Of a DNA stretch of 64,000 nt, positions 17,418-26,832 are shown piece by piece; position 1 is the stretch's first letter, and the number at the start of each line of letters is the position of its first letter. The stretch comes from Gammaproteobacteria bacterium. GTDB taxonomy: Bacteria; Pseudomonadota; Gammaproteobacteria; JAJPIJ01. The notes under the pieces are model-generated. The model was not told the origin of the DNA. It saw only the letters and a list, made by a program, of their open reading frames with translations, and did not search any database. Where the stretch lies: assembly GCA_022071965.1 (NCBI GenBank), contig JAJVIQ010000006.1:84795-148794 (forward strand), read 5' to 3'. A program made the position numbers and the translations under genes.

Positions 17418-18365
17418 ATGCCCAGAATCGCCTTTCTCGGTACCGGCATCATGGGATCGGCCATGGTGCGGCGCCTGCTCGCGCGCGGCCACGAGGTCAC
17501 CGTGTACAACCGCACCGCGCACAAGACGGCGCCGCTCGCGGAGGCGGGGGCGGCCGTCGCCGCCAGCGCGGCGGAGGCGGTCGCCGGCGCGAGCTTCGTC
17601 CTCTCCATGGTGGGCGATGACGCGGCCTCGCGCGAGGTCTGGCTGGGCGCGCGCGGGGCGCTGGCGGGCAGCCCGGCCGCGGACCTGATCGCCATCGAGC
17701 ACTCCACCCTCTCGCACGGCTGGACCCTGGAGCTGAGCGGCGCGCTCTCGGCGGCCGGAGTGCCGTTCATCGACGGCCCGGTCACCGGCGGCCCGCTTGG
17801 CGCCGCCGCCGGCGAACTGACCGTGCTCGCCGGGGCCGAAGGCGCCACGCTCGAGCGGGCGCGGACGCTGCTGCAGGGCTACGCCCGCGAGCTCGTGCAT
17901 TTCGGCCCGCCGGGCGCGGGCACCGCCTACAAGCTCATCGTCAATCTCATCGCCACGGCGCAGATCACGGCGCTGGCCGAGGGCTACGCCGTGGCGGAGC
18001 GGGCGGGCCTGGACCCCGCGCTCGTCGCCGCGACGCTGTGCAAGGGCACGGTCGCGAGCCCGGTGGTCAGGTACCTCACCGAACGGATCGCGCAGGGCGA
18101 TCACGATCATGTCTATTTCGCCACGCGCTGGCGATGCAAGGATGCCGACTATGGTCTGCGGCTCGCCGCCGGGCTCGGCCAGCCCGTGCCCACCTGCGCG
18201 GCGGCCGGGGAGCTGTTCGAGACGGCGATGCGGGCCGGCGTCGGCGAGAAGAACTCCAGCGTGATCATCGAGGTGCTGCGCCGCCTCGCTGACGGCCAGG
18301 GCGACGACGCGCCAGGGTCGGCCGTGCGCGGGATCGAGCTCACCCCGATCACTCCGGAACGATGA
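17418..18365 (+). CDS. 3-hydroxyisobutyrate dehydrogenase family NAD(P)-dependent oxidoreductase
   Basis: The 315-residue protein has the N-terminal NAD(P) motif FLGTGIMGSAM (GxGxxG), the substrate-binding segment DGPVTGGPLGA and the catalytic Lys in AYKLIVNLI. This is the beta-hydroxyacid dehydrogenase layout. It would oxidise a hydroxyacid, or reduce a semialdehyde, in the cytoplasm. The ATG at 17418 gives the family's normal N terminus. It ends the run begun by the molybdoenzyme, 54 bases before ubiU. Confidence 0.85.
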   Translation: MPRIAFLGTGIMGSAMVRRLLARGHEVTVYNRTAHKTAPLAEAGAAVAASAAEAVAGASFVLSMVGDDAASREVWLGARGALAGSPAADLIAIEHSTLSHGWTLELSGALSAAGVPFIDGPVTGGPLGAAAGELTVLAGAEGATLERARTLLQGYARELVHFGPPGAGTAYKLIVNLIATAQITALAEGYAVAERAGLDPALVAATLCKGTVASPVVRYLTERIAQGDHDHVYFATRWRCKDADYGLRLAAGLGQPVPTCAAAGELFETAMRAGVGEKNSSVIIEVLRRLADGQGDDAPGSAVRGIELTPITPER

Positions 18366-18419
18366 CCATGCGCGATTCGCCACAACGTGAGGGCGCCGTC
18401 TTTTGCCCGGTGCCGATGC

Positions 18420-19427
18420 ATGCGCCAGCACGTTGAGCTGGTGTGCCCTGCCGGAGGCCTGCCGGCGTTGAAGGCGGCCGTCGACCATGGCGCCGATGCC
18501 GTGTACATCGGTTTTCGCGACGGCACCAACGCGCGCAACTTCCCCGGGCTGGGGTTCAGCGCGGAGGAGGCCGCCCAGGGCGTGGACTATGCGCACGCGC
18601 GCGGCGCGAAGGTGCTGGTGGCGCTCAACACCTACCCGGATGCCGAGCGCTGGCAGGGGGCTGCCGCAGCGCTCGCGACCGCGGCCGCCGTCGGGGCGGA
18701 CGCCGTCATCCTCGCCGACCCGGGCCTGATGGCGCACGCGGCACGCGCGCACCCCGGCCTGCGGCTGCATCTCTCGGTGCAGGGTTCGGCCACCAACCGC
18801 CATGCGATCGCCTTCTACCACCGTCACTTCGGCGTGCGCCGCGTGGTGCTCCCGCGCGTGCTGTCGCTCGCGCAGGTGCTGAACCTGGTCGGCAGGGTGC
18901 CGGTGGAGATCGAGGTGTTCGCCTTCGGCAGCCTGTGCGTGATGGTCGAGGGCCGCTGTGCCCTCTCGGCCTATGTCACCGGCAAATCACCCAACGTGCA
19001 CGGCGTCTGCTCGCCGGCCTCGGCCGTGCGCTGGGAGGAGACGACCGCGGGCCGGCAGTCGCGCGTCGGCGGCATGCTGATCGACCGCTACCAGGACGGG
19101 CAGCCGGCGGCCTACCCGACCGTCTGCAAGGGCCGCTACCGCGTCGGCGGCCACGTCTATTACGCGATCGAGGAGCCCACCAGCCTCAACGTGATCGAGA
19201 TCCTCCCCGAGCTGGTCCGGGGCGGCGTGGCCGCGCTCAAGGTCGAGGGCCGGCAGCGCAGTCCGGCGTACGTGGCGCGTGTCACGAAGGTGCTGCGCGC
19301 CGCGCTCGATGCCTGCTGCGCCGACCCCACGGGGTTCGCGCCGCGGCAGGAATGGCTGGATGAGCTCAACTCCATGGCCGAGGGTCGCTGCCATACCCTC
19401 GGCGCCTATCACCGGCCCTGGCAATGA
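18420..19427 (+). CDS. ubiU: UbiU, U32 peptidase-family component of O2-independent ubiquinone hydroxylation
   Basis: The 335-residue protein carries four cysteines, Cys173, Cys180, Cys197 and Cys236, with the spacing of the [4Fe-4S] ligands known in E. coli UbiU. The start ATG at 18420 gives the typical N terminus (VELVCPAGG). UbiU works with UbiV to hydroxylate the ubiquinone ring without oxygen, taking oxygen from prephenate. It overlaps ubiV by four bases. Confidence 0.93.
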   Translation: MRQHVELVCPAGGLPALKAAVDHGADAVYIGFRDGTNARNFPGLGFSAEEAAQGVDYAHARGAKVLVALNTYPDAERWQGAAAALATAAAVGADAVILADPGLMAHAARAHPGLRLHLSVQGSATNRHAIAFYHRHFGVRRVVLPRVLSLAQVLNLVGRVPVEIEVFAFGSLCVMVEGRCALSAYVTGKSPNVHGVCSPASAVRWEETTAGRQSRVGGMLIDRYQDGQPAAYPTVCKGRYRVGGHVYYAIEEPTSLNVIEILPELVRGGVAALKVEGRQRSPAYVARVTKVLRAALDACCADPTGFAPRQEWLDELNSMAEGRCHTLGAYHRPWQ

Positions 19428-20314
19428 ATCTGTCTCTCGCCCCCATACCCTGGTTCTGGGATCGCGCGCGCGTCTTCGCCTTCTACGGATCGATGGCCGC
19501 GACCCCCATCGATGTCGTCTATCTCGGCGAGACCGTCTGTTCGAAGCGGCGCGAGCTGCGGCTGGAGGACTGGCTCGAGATTGCCGCGGCGCTGGCCGAG
19601 GCCGGCAAGGAGGTGGTGCTCTCGACGCTGACCCTCATCGAGGCGGAGTCCGAGCTCTCGATGCTGAAGCGCATCGTGGACAACGGCCGCTTCCTGGTCG
19701 AGGCCAACGACATGGCGGCCGTCGACCTGCTCAGCGCGCGCGAGCTGCCGTTCGTCATCGGCCCGCACGTGAACGTCTACAACGGCGAGACGCTGGCGCT
19801 GCTCGCGCGCCTCGGCGCGCGCCGCTGGGTGGTGCCGACGGAGATCTCCAGGGCACAGCTCGCCGCATTGCCCGATCGCCGCTTCCTGCAGATGCAGACC
19901 GAGGTGCAGATATGCGGCGACCTCGCGCTCGCCTTCTCGGCCCGCTGCTACACCGCCCGCGCGCACAACCTGCAGAAGGATGCCTGCGCCTTCGTCTGCC
20001 GCGAGTATCCCGACGGCCTGCCGCTGGCCACGATGGAGGATCAGCCTTTCCTGGTGCTGAACGGCATCCAGACCCGCTCCGCGGCCGTCTGCAACCTGCT
20101 GGCGGACTGGGACGACCTCGGGGCGCTGCAGGTCGACGTCGGCCGCATCGTGCCGCAGTCCGCCGGCACCGGCGAGGTCATCGCGCTGGTGCACGAGGTG
20201 GCGACCGGCCGGCGTGCGCCGGCAGCGGCGGCGCGCGAGGTCGAGGCGCTGTCGGGGACGCGGCGCTGCAACGGCCACTGGCACGGCGCGGCGGGCATGG
20301 CGCAGGTCGAATGA
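19424..20314 (+). CDS. ubiV: UbiV, partner of UbiU
   Basis: This 296-residue U32-family protein has Cys39, Cys175, Cys188 and Cys192, matching the C-x140-C-x12-C-x3-C cluster pattern of UbiV. It starts inside the ubiU stop. Together UbiU-UbiV form a complex with two [4Fe-4S] clusters that hydroxylates ubiquinone precursors when oxygen is absent. ubiT faces it in convergent orientation six bases downstream. Confidence 0.93.
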   Translation: MNLSLAPIPWFWDRARVFAFYGSMAATPIDVVYLGETVCSKRRELRLEDWLEIAAALAEAGKEVVLSTLTLIEAESELSMLKRIVDNGRFLVEANDMAAVDLLSARELPFVIGPHVNVYNGETLALLARLGARRWVVPTEISRAQLAALPDRRFLQMQTEVQICGDLALAFSARCYTARAHNLQKDACAFVCREYPDGLPLATMEDQPFLVLNGIQTRSAAVCNLLADWDDLGALQVDVGRIVPQSAGTGEVIALVHEVATGRRAPAAAAREVEALSGTRRCNGHWHGAAGMAQVE

Positions 20315-20320
20315 GCGTGG

Positions 20321-20821
20321 CTAGCGTACGGCGATCGCGGCGCGCGCCCGGTGCAGGCCGCGCACGGCTCGCTCCGCGAGCGGCGCCGGCAGCACGGCCC
20401 GCAGGTGCGCCTCCCAGTCGAACTCCTGGGCGTCGAGCAGGTTCTTGACGTGCACGCCGACCTCGGTGTCACCCTCGATGCACAGGCGGCGCTGGAAGAA
20501 CAGGGCGTCGGGGTCCTCGCGCCGCGTGGCCAGCCTCAGGAACCCCTCCACGTCGCCGCGGATCACCACGTCGGGCGCGCGGGCCTCCACGGCGCGCAGG
20601 CGCCCGCCATCGATGCGGAAACACAGCGTGCGCCGCAGATCGGTCACGTCGATGGCGACGCTGCGGCCGTCGATCTCGCGCAGGCGCGCGGCCAGCGGCT
20701 GGCCGCGCGCGAGGTGGTTGAACAGCAGCGCGCCGGCCGGGGCCTGCAGCGCGCCGGGCACGATGCGCAACGACCAGCGCAGCAGTCGCGAGGCGCATGA
20801 GAGACGGGAGGAGGCGGACAT
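20321..20821 (-). CDS. ubiT: UbiT, SCP2-domain accessory factor
   Basis: The 166-residue protein has the SCP2 lipid-binding fold of Ubi[40 protein letters not shown] and [35 protein letters not shown]. UbiT holds the ubiquinone intermediates for UbiUV. An open frame extends to 20989 but overlaps the ubiD start; ATG at 20821 gives the known length. Its promoter should be in the gap with the FNR-like site at 20859. Confidence 0.88.
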   Translation of the reverse strand: MSASSRLSCASRLLRWSLRIVPGALQAPAGALLFNHLARGQPLAARLREIDGRSVAIDVTDLRRTLCFRIDGGRLRAVEARAPDVVIRGDVEGFLRLATRREDPDALFFQRRLCIEGDTEVGVHVKNLLDAQEFDWEAHLRAVLPAPLAERAVRGLHRARAAIAVR

Positions 20822-20858
20822 GGAGCGCGCTTTATCGTCCACCGGCACGGCGGCCCGG

Positions 20859-20872
20859 TTGATCCGGATCAG
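20859..20872. promoter_or_regulatory. FNR-like site in the ubiT/ubiD gap
   Basis: TTGATccggATCAG matches nine of ten consensus positions. It lies 38 bases upstream of the ubiT start and only 6 bases before the ubiD ATG. A site here would suit activation of ubiT better than of ubiD. Confidence 0.55.
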
Positions 20873-20878
20873 GCGGCG

Positions 20879-22345
20879 ATGATCTTCCGGGACCTGCGCG
20901 AGTTCATGGTCTATCTGGAGGCCATGGGCGACCTCCGGCGCATACGCCATCCGCTCGACCCCTGCCTGGAGATCACCGAGGTCTGTCATCGCACGCTGCG
21001 CGCCGGAGGGCCGGCGCTGCTGTTCGAGCGCCCGACGGCCGGGGTGATGCCCCTGCTCGGCAACCTGTTCGGGACGGTGCAGCGCGTCGCGCTGGCGCTG
21101 GGCTGCAGGGACACGCAGGAGCTGCGGGAGCTCGGCGAGCTGCTCGCCTTTCTGAAGGAACCGCGCTGGCCGAACGGCCTGAGCGAGGCGCTGGAGCGGC
21201 TACCGAGGTTCCGCAGGCTGATGCACGTGACGCCGCGCATGGTCGATCGCGCCCCCTGTCAGGAGCACGTGATCGAGGGCGGCGAGGTGGATCTCGCGCA
21301 CCTCCCGGTGCAGACCTGCTGGCCGGGGGACGCGGGCCGGCTCATCACCTGGGGCATGGTGATCACCAGGGGGCCCGCCAGGGAGCGTCTGAACATCGGC
21401 ATCTACCGCCAGCAGGTCTTCGCGCGCAACAAGGTGATCATGCGCTGGCTCCCGCACCGTGGCGGCGCGATCGACTACCAGGAGTGGCGCGCTGCCCGCC
21501 CGGGCGAGCCATTTCCGGTGGCCGTGGCGATCGGCGCCGATCCGGCCACCATGCTGGCGGCGGTCACGCCGATCCCGGACACCATCTCGGAGTTCCAGTT
21601 CGCCGGCCTGCTGCGCGGCGCGCGCAGCGAGGTCGTCCGCTGCCTGGGCATACCGCTGCTGGTGCCCGCCTCCGCGGAGATCGTGCTGGAGGGTCACGTC
21701 GTCCCCGGCGAGGAGGCACCGGAGGGTCCGTTCGGCGATCACACCGGTTACTACAACGCCCAGGCCCCCTTCCCCGTCTTCACCATCGATCGCATCACGC
21801 ATCGCGGCGGACCGATCTACCTCGGCACCTACATGGGCCGCTCGCCGCACGACGAGCCATCGGTCATGGCCTCGGCACTGAACGAGGTCTTCGTGCCGAT
21901 CCTGCGCAAGGCGTTTCCGGAGATCGTGGATTTCCATCTGCCGCCGGAGGCCTGTTCCTATCGGGTGGCGGTGGTGAGCATCCGCAAGCGCTATGCCGGC
22001 CACGCCCGGCGCATCATGTTCGGCGTGTGGTCCTGCCTGCGGCAGTTCACCTACACGAAGTTCGTGATCGTCACCGACGAGGACATCAACGTGCGCGACT
22101 GGAAAGAGGTGATGTGGGCGATCGCCACGCGCATGGACCCGGCGCGCGACACGGTGCTGGTGGAGAACACGCCCATCGATTACCTCGATTTCGCCAGCCC
22201 CGTGGCCGGCCTCGGCTCCAAGGCCGGCTTCGACGCCACCAACAAGTGGCCGGGGGAGACCCAGCGCGAGTGGGGCCGGCCGATCGCCATGAGCGAGGAG
22301 GTCGCGCGGCGCATCGACGCGATCTGGGGGGAGCTCGGCCTCTGA
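20879..22345 (+). CDS. ubiD: UbiD family 3-octaprenyl-4-hydroxybenzoate decarboxylase
   Basis: The 488-residue protein matches UbiD in length and motifs, including [15 protein letters not shown] and the C-terminal [20 protein letters not shown] followed by ATNKWPGE. It decarboxylates the ubiquinone precursor using prenylated FMN from UbiX, which is not in this window. Its neighbours ubiU, ubiV and ubiT make the ubiquinone role likely rather than another UbiD-type decarboxylation. Confidence 0.93.
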   Translation: MIFRDLREFMVYLEAMGDLRRIRHPLDPCLEITEVCHRTLRAGGPALLFERPTAGVMPLLGNLFGTVQRVALALGCRDTQELRELGELLAFLKEPRWPNGLSEALERLPRFRRLMHVTPRMVDRAPCQEHVIEGGEVDLAHLPVQTCWPGDAGRLITWGMVITRGPARERLNIGIYRQQVFARNKVIMRWLPHRGGAIDYQEWRAARPGEPFPVAVAIGADPATMLAAVTPIPDTISEFQFAGLLRGARSEVVRCLGIPLLVPASAEIVLEGHVVPGEEAPEGPFGDHTGYYNAQAPFPVFTIDRITHRGGPIYLGTYMGRSPHDEPSVMASALNEVFVPILRKAFPEIVDFHLPPEACSYRVAVVSIRKRYAGHARRIMFGVWSCLRQFTYTKFVIVTDEDINVRDWKEVMWAIATRMDPARDTVLVENTPIDYLDFASPVAGLGSKAGFDATNKWPGETQREWGRPIAMSEEVARRIDAIWGELGL

Positions 22346-22395
22346 GCCGCCCCTGGCCCCCTTCCTCTTGCTGGCCGGGCACCCGAGCTTGCGCG

Positions 22396-22409
22396 TTGAT
22401 CTGAATCAA
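22396..22409. promoter_or_regulatory. FNR/Anr-type binding site before the PAS/BTAD regulator
   Basis: TTGATctgaATCAA is a perfect FNR consensus. It lies 55 bases before the regulator start at 22465, so oxygen-responsive expression of the regulator is probable. Confidence 0.78.
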
Positions 22410-22464
22410 CGTTCAGCGGGGTCTGACGCCGAATCATACTGGATCCTTCTTGGAGGATGGTCGG

Positions 22465-23634
22465 ATGCGCCGCGGCTATCGTCCCGCGCTGGTCGAGTCT
22501 GCCTCGGACGCGGCAATCGCCGTCGGCGAAGACCTGCGCGTCCTCGCCGGCAACGCGCCGGCGCAGGAGCTCCTGGGTTACTCCGAGCACGACATGCTGG
22601 GCCGGCGCTGTTATGAAGTGCTGCGGGCGGTGCTGCCCACCGGCGCGCCGTTGTGCGGTCCGTCCTGTGACGGGATCTCATGCGTCAGCAAATGCAGACC
22701 CTTCGCCGTGCCCGCCTGTCTGGTGATGCGAAGAGACGGTCAGTGGTTTCCCGTGGCGCTGAGCACCCTCATCCTGCCGGGGGCGGCACGAACGAGAACC
22801 CGGATGTTGATACTCATCCGGCCGCGCAGCGACGTCGCCGAGGCTGCGCTGTCCGGTTCCTGTCTTCGGATCTTCGCGCTGGGCCGCTTCAGGCTGGTCT
22901 TCCGGGGCCGGGACCTGGCCGTGGAAAAATGGGTGCGCAAGCGCTCGGTCCAGTTGCTCAAGCTGCTTGCGAGCTGCCCGGGCAATGCCTTGAATCGGGG
23001 GCGCCTGATCGAGCGCCTGTGGGGAGAGGCGACCGAGAAGCGCGGGCGCGAACGCCTGAAGGTCACCGTGTACTACCTGCGCCGGCAGTTGATGTCGGCC
23101 GGACTGGACCGCGACGTGGTCGCCACGGAGGGGGAATCGTATCTGCTCAGGGGCGAGGCGATGTGGATCGACGCGCAGACGTTCGAGCGTCTGGCGGTGC
23201 AAGGCATGCATCTCGCCCGGCAGCAGGATTTCGAGCGTGCCCTGCGTTGCTACGAAGACGCCCTGGCGCTCTACAAGGGCGATTACCTCGAAGAGGACCT
23301 CTACGCCGACTGGTGCGCGGAGGAACGCGAGCGGCTGCGCGAGCTCTGCCTCGAGGTGATCGCGCGAACCGCGGCCATCCACGCCCGGGTGGGACGATAC
23401 GAGCAGGCCGTGGGGCTCTGCCGGCGCGGGCTCACCATGGAGCCGTGCCGCGAGAGTATCCACAGAACTCTGATGATGTACCTGTGCCAGCTCGGGCAGC
23501 GCAGCTCGGCGCTGGCGCAGTATCAGCGCTGCCGCGATCTGCTGCGGCGGGAGTTCGGGGTCGAGCCGCTGCCGATCACCCAGGCCCTTTATCGCCGCAT
23601 CCTCGAGCCCCGCGGCCCCTCCATCGACACGTGA
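22465..23634 (+). CDS. PAS domain / BTAD (SARP-like) transcriptional regulator
   Basis: The 389-residue protein has an N-terminal PAS domain (residues ~5-110), a winged-helix domain of the trans_reg_C type (about 130-210; LKLLASCPGNALNRGRLIERLWG) and a TPR-like bacterial transcriptional activator domain (about 220-370). A cysteine-rich loop in the PAS domain (LCGPSCDGISCVSKCRPF, five Cys within 18 residues) could bind a cluster or sense redox. The start is ATG at 22465, with GGAGG 8 bases before it; a TTG 15 bases upstream is less likely. An FNR site precedes it. Confidence 0.8.
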   Translation: MRRGYRPALVESASDAAIAVGEDLRVLAGNAPAQELLGYSEHDMLGRRCYEVLRAVLPTGAPLCGPSCDGISCVSKCRPFAVPACLVMRRDGQWFPVALSTLILPGAARTRTRMLILIRPRSDVAEAALSGSCLRIFALGRFRLVFRGRDLAVEKWVRKRSVQLLKLLASCPGNALNRGRLIERLWGEATEKRGRERLKVTVYYLRRQLMSAGLDRDVVATEGESYLLRGEAMWIDAQTFERLAVQGMHLARQQDFERALRCYEDALALYKGDYLEEDLYADWCAEERERLRELCLEVIARTAAIHARVGRYEQAVGLCRRGLTMEPCRESIHRTLMMYLCQLGQRSSALAQYQRCRDLLRREFGVEPLPITQALYRRILEPRGPSIDT

Positions 23635-23967
23635 GCACCCGTACGGTGCCCCGTCCACGCCCCCGCTGCACACGCACTGACTGACGCGGCCACCGGGCAG
23701 CCGGCGGCGACCCGCGACCCGCCGCCGGGGCAGGAGGCCCCGCGATGCGGGCGAGGTCCCGGCCCACCCCCGCGGTCAAATCTTCGCGCGCCTCACGCCG
23801 GGGCCCGCAGGCGCCGTCCGCCCGCCGCCACGCCCTTCAACACTTCCATGCGCACGCCTGCCGCCGCGTCTCCGGAACCGCGAATGGCGCCGTTCCCGCG
23901 AATGTTACCGGATTGTTACCACCGTGCCATAAAGAGTCATTTCAACCCGAAGTCGCGTGCAAGAGCG
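23635..23967. other. Intergenic region before the NXR cluster
   Basis: This region of 333 bases carries no supported gene. It is GC-rich except near 23900-23950, where lower GC before the small gene at 23968 suggests a promoter, but I can name no boxes with confidence. Confidence 0.4.
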
Positions 23968-24180
23968 ATGAAGCCGGACGACGACGCTGCGGCATCCTTC
24001 GTGGTGCGGATCTGGATGGAACGGACGACCAACGGGGAACCGGCGTGGCGCGGGCACATACGTCACGTCCAGGGTGAGAGCGAATGCTACTTTCGCGATC
24101 TCGGCCAGATGCGCGGGTTCGTCGAGCGGCTGAGCGGCGTCCGCATGGCCTGCCGCCCCACGAGAAGAAAGGCGGGTTAG
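23968..24180 (+). CDS. Small conserved hypothetical protein
   Basis: The 70-residue protein contains FVVRIWMERTT, WRGHIRHVQGESECYFRDL and a basic end. Small proteins with this RIW-x-E ... RGxI-HV ... YFRDL pattern occur in many bacteria next to unrelated genes. Function unknown. It ends 4 bases before the bd-like oxidase gene and may be cotranscribed. Confidence 0.6.
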   Translation: MKPDDDAAASFVVRIWMERTTNGEPAWRGHIRHVQGESECYFRDLGQMRGFVERLSGVRMACRPTRRKAG

Positions 24181-24184
24181 CGAC

Positions 24185-25996
24185 ATGACGACGCCATCGG
24201 CGCGAAAGAGGGTCCGGATGCATGGACAGTCACCGGCTGCGTCAGCAGCGCGAGCCGCCATGGCGCTGATCATCGCATCGGCGCTGCCGGGGCTCGCCGT
24301 CGCCCAGGGCTCGCCGCTGCCGATGCCCGATTACGCGGCGCCCGCGCTCATGGACAGCCGGCTGGCGGTGTGGATGGCCGCGCAGCTGCATCTCATGTTC
24401 GCCGCCTTCGTCCTGGCCGTCCCGATGTTCGCGCTGTTCATCGAGTACCTCGGCTGGCGTGCGCGGAAGACCGACCCCGCCTCCGCGCGGCGGCACGACT
24501 GGCTCGCCCACGAGATGGCGAGCCTGCTGCCGATCGCCTACTCGCTGACGGCGATCACCGGAGCGGCCCTCGGCTTCCTGCTGTTCACCGCCTACCCGCG
24601 ATTCATGAACTATCTCAGCGGGGTGTTCGGGCCGACCTTCATCGTCTATCCGCTGTTCTTCATCGCCGAGACCCTCTGCCTTTACTTCTGGTACTACGGC
24701 TGGGCACGCATGCAGGGCGAGCGCAAGTGGCTGCATCTCGTGCTCGGCCTCGCGCTCAACGTATTCGGCACCATCGTCATGTTCATTGCCGACGCCTGGG
24801 CCACTTTCATGATGACGCCGGGCGGCGTCGACGCGCAGGGGCAGCTCGTCAGCCTGTACGACGCCGTGTGGAACCCCGGCTGGATGCCCCTGAACGTGCA
24901 CCGGCTCATCGCCAACATCACCTTCGGCGCGCTGCTGTGCTCCGGTTACGCGGCATACCGCTTCCTGCTCGCCCGCACGCACGCCGAGCGCGCGCTGTAT
25001 GACTGGATGGGATACACGGGAAACCTCATCGCGCTGTTCACGATGCTGTTTCTCCCGTTCGCGGGCTACTACTTCGGCTTCGAGCTGTTCGCCTTCTCGG
25101 CGACCTACGGCGTGACGCTGATGGGCGGCGTGCTGTCGTGGCTGTTCATCATCCAGGCGATCGTGATCGCGACGCTGTTCATCGGCGCCGCGTACTATTC
25201 ATGGCTGGGGCTGCTGCGCATCCCCGGGTCGGAGCGGCAGCAGGCCTGGTCCTCCGTGTTCAACGTCCTGCTCATCGGCGGCTTCATGGTCTGGGCCACG
25301 CCCCACACTATGGCCGCCTCGCTCGAGGAGTCCACCGGCGGGTTCCATCCCGTGCTCGGCGCGCTCGGGGTCATGGCGCCGAAGATGATCGCGGTCACGC
25401 TGATCCTCGTGGTCCTCTACGGCAGCTACCTGCTGTACCGGCGCGCCGGCAAGGTGATCACGGTGCCCTGGGGCGGGACCGGGGAGCGGATCCAGTGGAG
25501 CCTGGTCGGCCTGACCGCCCTCGCGATCACCGCGCTGGGCGTCTACGGCTATTTCGCCCCGGCCGAGGTCCGCATCCGGACCTCGATCTGGCAGATCATC
25601 GTCCTCATGGGCGGGATCGTGGCGACCTTCATACTCGATCAGTTCCTGATGCGCGGTGCGCGCACCGTCGCGGAGGTGCAATGGGGCAGGATGCCCGGCC
25701 GCGGCCAGTACGTGCTGGTCGCGCTCGCCGTCGTCATCGTATGGCTGATGGGGCTGATGGGTTATGCGCGCAGCGGTGCGCGGCTCAACTGGCACGTCTT
25801 CGGCATCATGGAGGACACCTCCGCCGGCGCCGGGCTGCCCTCCCTCGGTGAGGCCGCCCTCGTCATCACCCTGATCACCGCGATCTTCTTCGCCCTGCTC
25901 GCCGTCGGCTTCTACATCTCCGCGCTCGCCCGCGGAGAGGCCGCGGGCGCCGACCCCGAATCCGCCGGCCTGCTTGCCGAGGGGGAACGGGCATGA
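24185..25996 (+). CDS. Cytochrome bd-like oxidase subunit
   Basis: The 603-residue protein has a cleavable-looking N-terminal helix (MALIIASALPGLAVA) and about fourteen transmembrane segments. Two histidines stand where CydA holds its heme ligands: His69 in QLHLMF and His239 or so in NVHRLIANITFG. WATFMMTPGG recalls the CydA signature. There is no cydB partner nearby. Nitrospira NXR clusters are known to include bd-like oxidases of this kind. The oxidase may accept electrons from the following c-type cytochromes. A later start at 24218 is possible. Confidence 0.75.
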   Translation: MTTPSARKRVRMHGQSPAASAARAAMALIIASALPGLAVAQGSPLPMPDYAAPALMDSRLAVWMAAQLHLMFAAFVLAVPMFALFIEYLGWRARKTDPASARRHDWLAHEMASLLPIAYSLTAITGAALGFLLFTAYPRFMNYLSGVFGPTFIVYPLFFIAETLCLYFWYYGWARMQGERKWLHLVLGLALNVFGTIVMFIADAWATFMMTPGGVDAQGQLVSLYDAVWNPGWMPLNVHRLIANITFGALLCSGYAAYRFLLARTHAERALYDWMGYTGNLIALFTMLFLPFAGYYFGFELFAFSATYGVTLMGGVLSWLFIIQAIVIATLFIGAAYYSWLGLLRIPGSERQQAWSSVFNVLLIGGFMVWATPHTMAASLEESTGGFHPVLGALGVMAPKMIAVTLILVVLYGSYLLYRRAGKVITVPWGGTGERIQWSLVGLTALAITALGVYGYFAPAEVRIRTSIWQIIVLMGGIVATFILDQFLMRGARTVAEVQWGRMPGRGQYVLVALAVVIVWLMGLMGYARSGARLNWHVFGIMEDTSAGAGLPSLGEAALVITLITAIFFALLAVGFYISALARGEAAGADPESAGLLAEGERA

Positions 25997-26832
25997 ACCG
26001 GGTGCTGCGCCTGTTCACGCCGGCGATCCCGGCGGTCTTCGCCGTGGGCTTCTTCGTCTCCTTCGCCAACTGGATCCCGCAGACGCGCTGGGCGCCGCCG
26101 AAGAAGCTGACGCTCACCGCCGACCTCGCGCCGGCCGAGCTCGCCAGGGCGGGCGCGACCATCGTCCGCGAGCGCGGCTGCATGGCCTGCCACACGATGG
26201 AGCCCGGCGTGGGCGTCAAGGGCGGCGGCCGCGGACCGAACCTCGACGGCATCGGCGCGCGCCGCGCACAGGGCGCCGCCGGGGCGGCGGCCAACGCGGC
26301 GGATTACCTCGTGCAGAGCCTCTATGAGCCGGGCGCCCACCTCGTGGAGGGGTACCCGAACATCATGCCGCCTGCGATCGGGGCCCCGGCCAAGCTCGGC
26401 TACGAGGAGGTGACCGCGGTGGTGAACTACCTGCAGTCGCTCGGGGGCACGGCGTCGGTGAAGATCGGCGAGCTGCCGAAGCCTCCCGGCTCCGGCGCCG
26501 CCGCTACCGCCGTGCCGGCGCCGGCGCCGGCCGCACCTGCCGCCGCCGGCGGCGCGCAGTTGCTGACCGACATGGGGTGTGCGGCCTGTCATGCGCCGGC
26601 GCCCGGGCAGCAGGCCATCGGGCCGGCGCTGGACGCCGGCAGCCTCAGGACGGCGGCCGGCGAGCGCCGGATGTCGCCCGAGGCCTACCTCATCGAATCC
26701 ATCGTCGACCCGGCGGCATTCCAGCGCGAGGGCTTCCCGGCCGGCCTGATGCCGGCCGACTACGGCACCAAGCTGACGGCGGCGCAGCTCAAGTCGCTCG
26801 TCGATTACCTGCTCGGGGAGGCTGGAACGTGA
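25993..26832 (+). CDS. Membrane-anchored diheme cytochrome c
   Basis: The 279-residue protein has an N-terminal helix (AIPAVFAVGFFVSFANW) and two CxxCH sites, CMACH at residues 63-67 and CAACH near residue 195, joined by a Pro/Ala-rich linker. Met ligands are likely in MMPPAIG-type and GLMPADY regions. It should carry electrons in the periplasm between NXR and the bd-like oxidase. It starts inside the stop of the bd-like gene and overlaps the next gene, so the cytochromes are translated together. Confidence 0.85.
   Translation: MNRVLRLFTPAIPAVFAVGFFVSFANWIPQTRWAPPKKLTLTADLAPAELARAGATIVRERGCMACHTMEPGVGVKGGGRGPNLDGIGARRAQGAAGAAANAADYLVQSLYEPGAHLVEGYPNIMPPAIGAPAKLGYEEVTAVVNYLQSLGGTASVKIGELPKPPGSGAAATAVPAPAPAAPAAAGGAQLLTDMGCAACHAPAPGQQAIGPALDAGSLRTAAGERRMSPEAYLIESIVDPAAFQREGFPAGLMPADYGTKLTAAQLKSLVDYLLGEAGT

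Noticed and set aside
15890..17848. A 652-residue minus-strand frame over the radical SAM and dehydrogenase genes
   Set aside because: Shadow of two well-supported plus-strand genes.
22450..22464. TTG start for the PAS/BTAD regulator
   Set aside because: ATG at 22465 has GGAGG at good spacing; the TTG overlaps that site.
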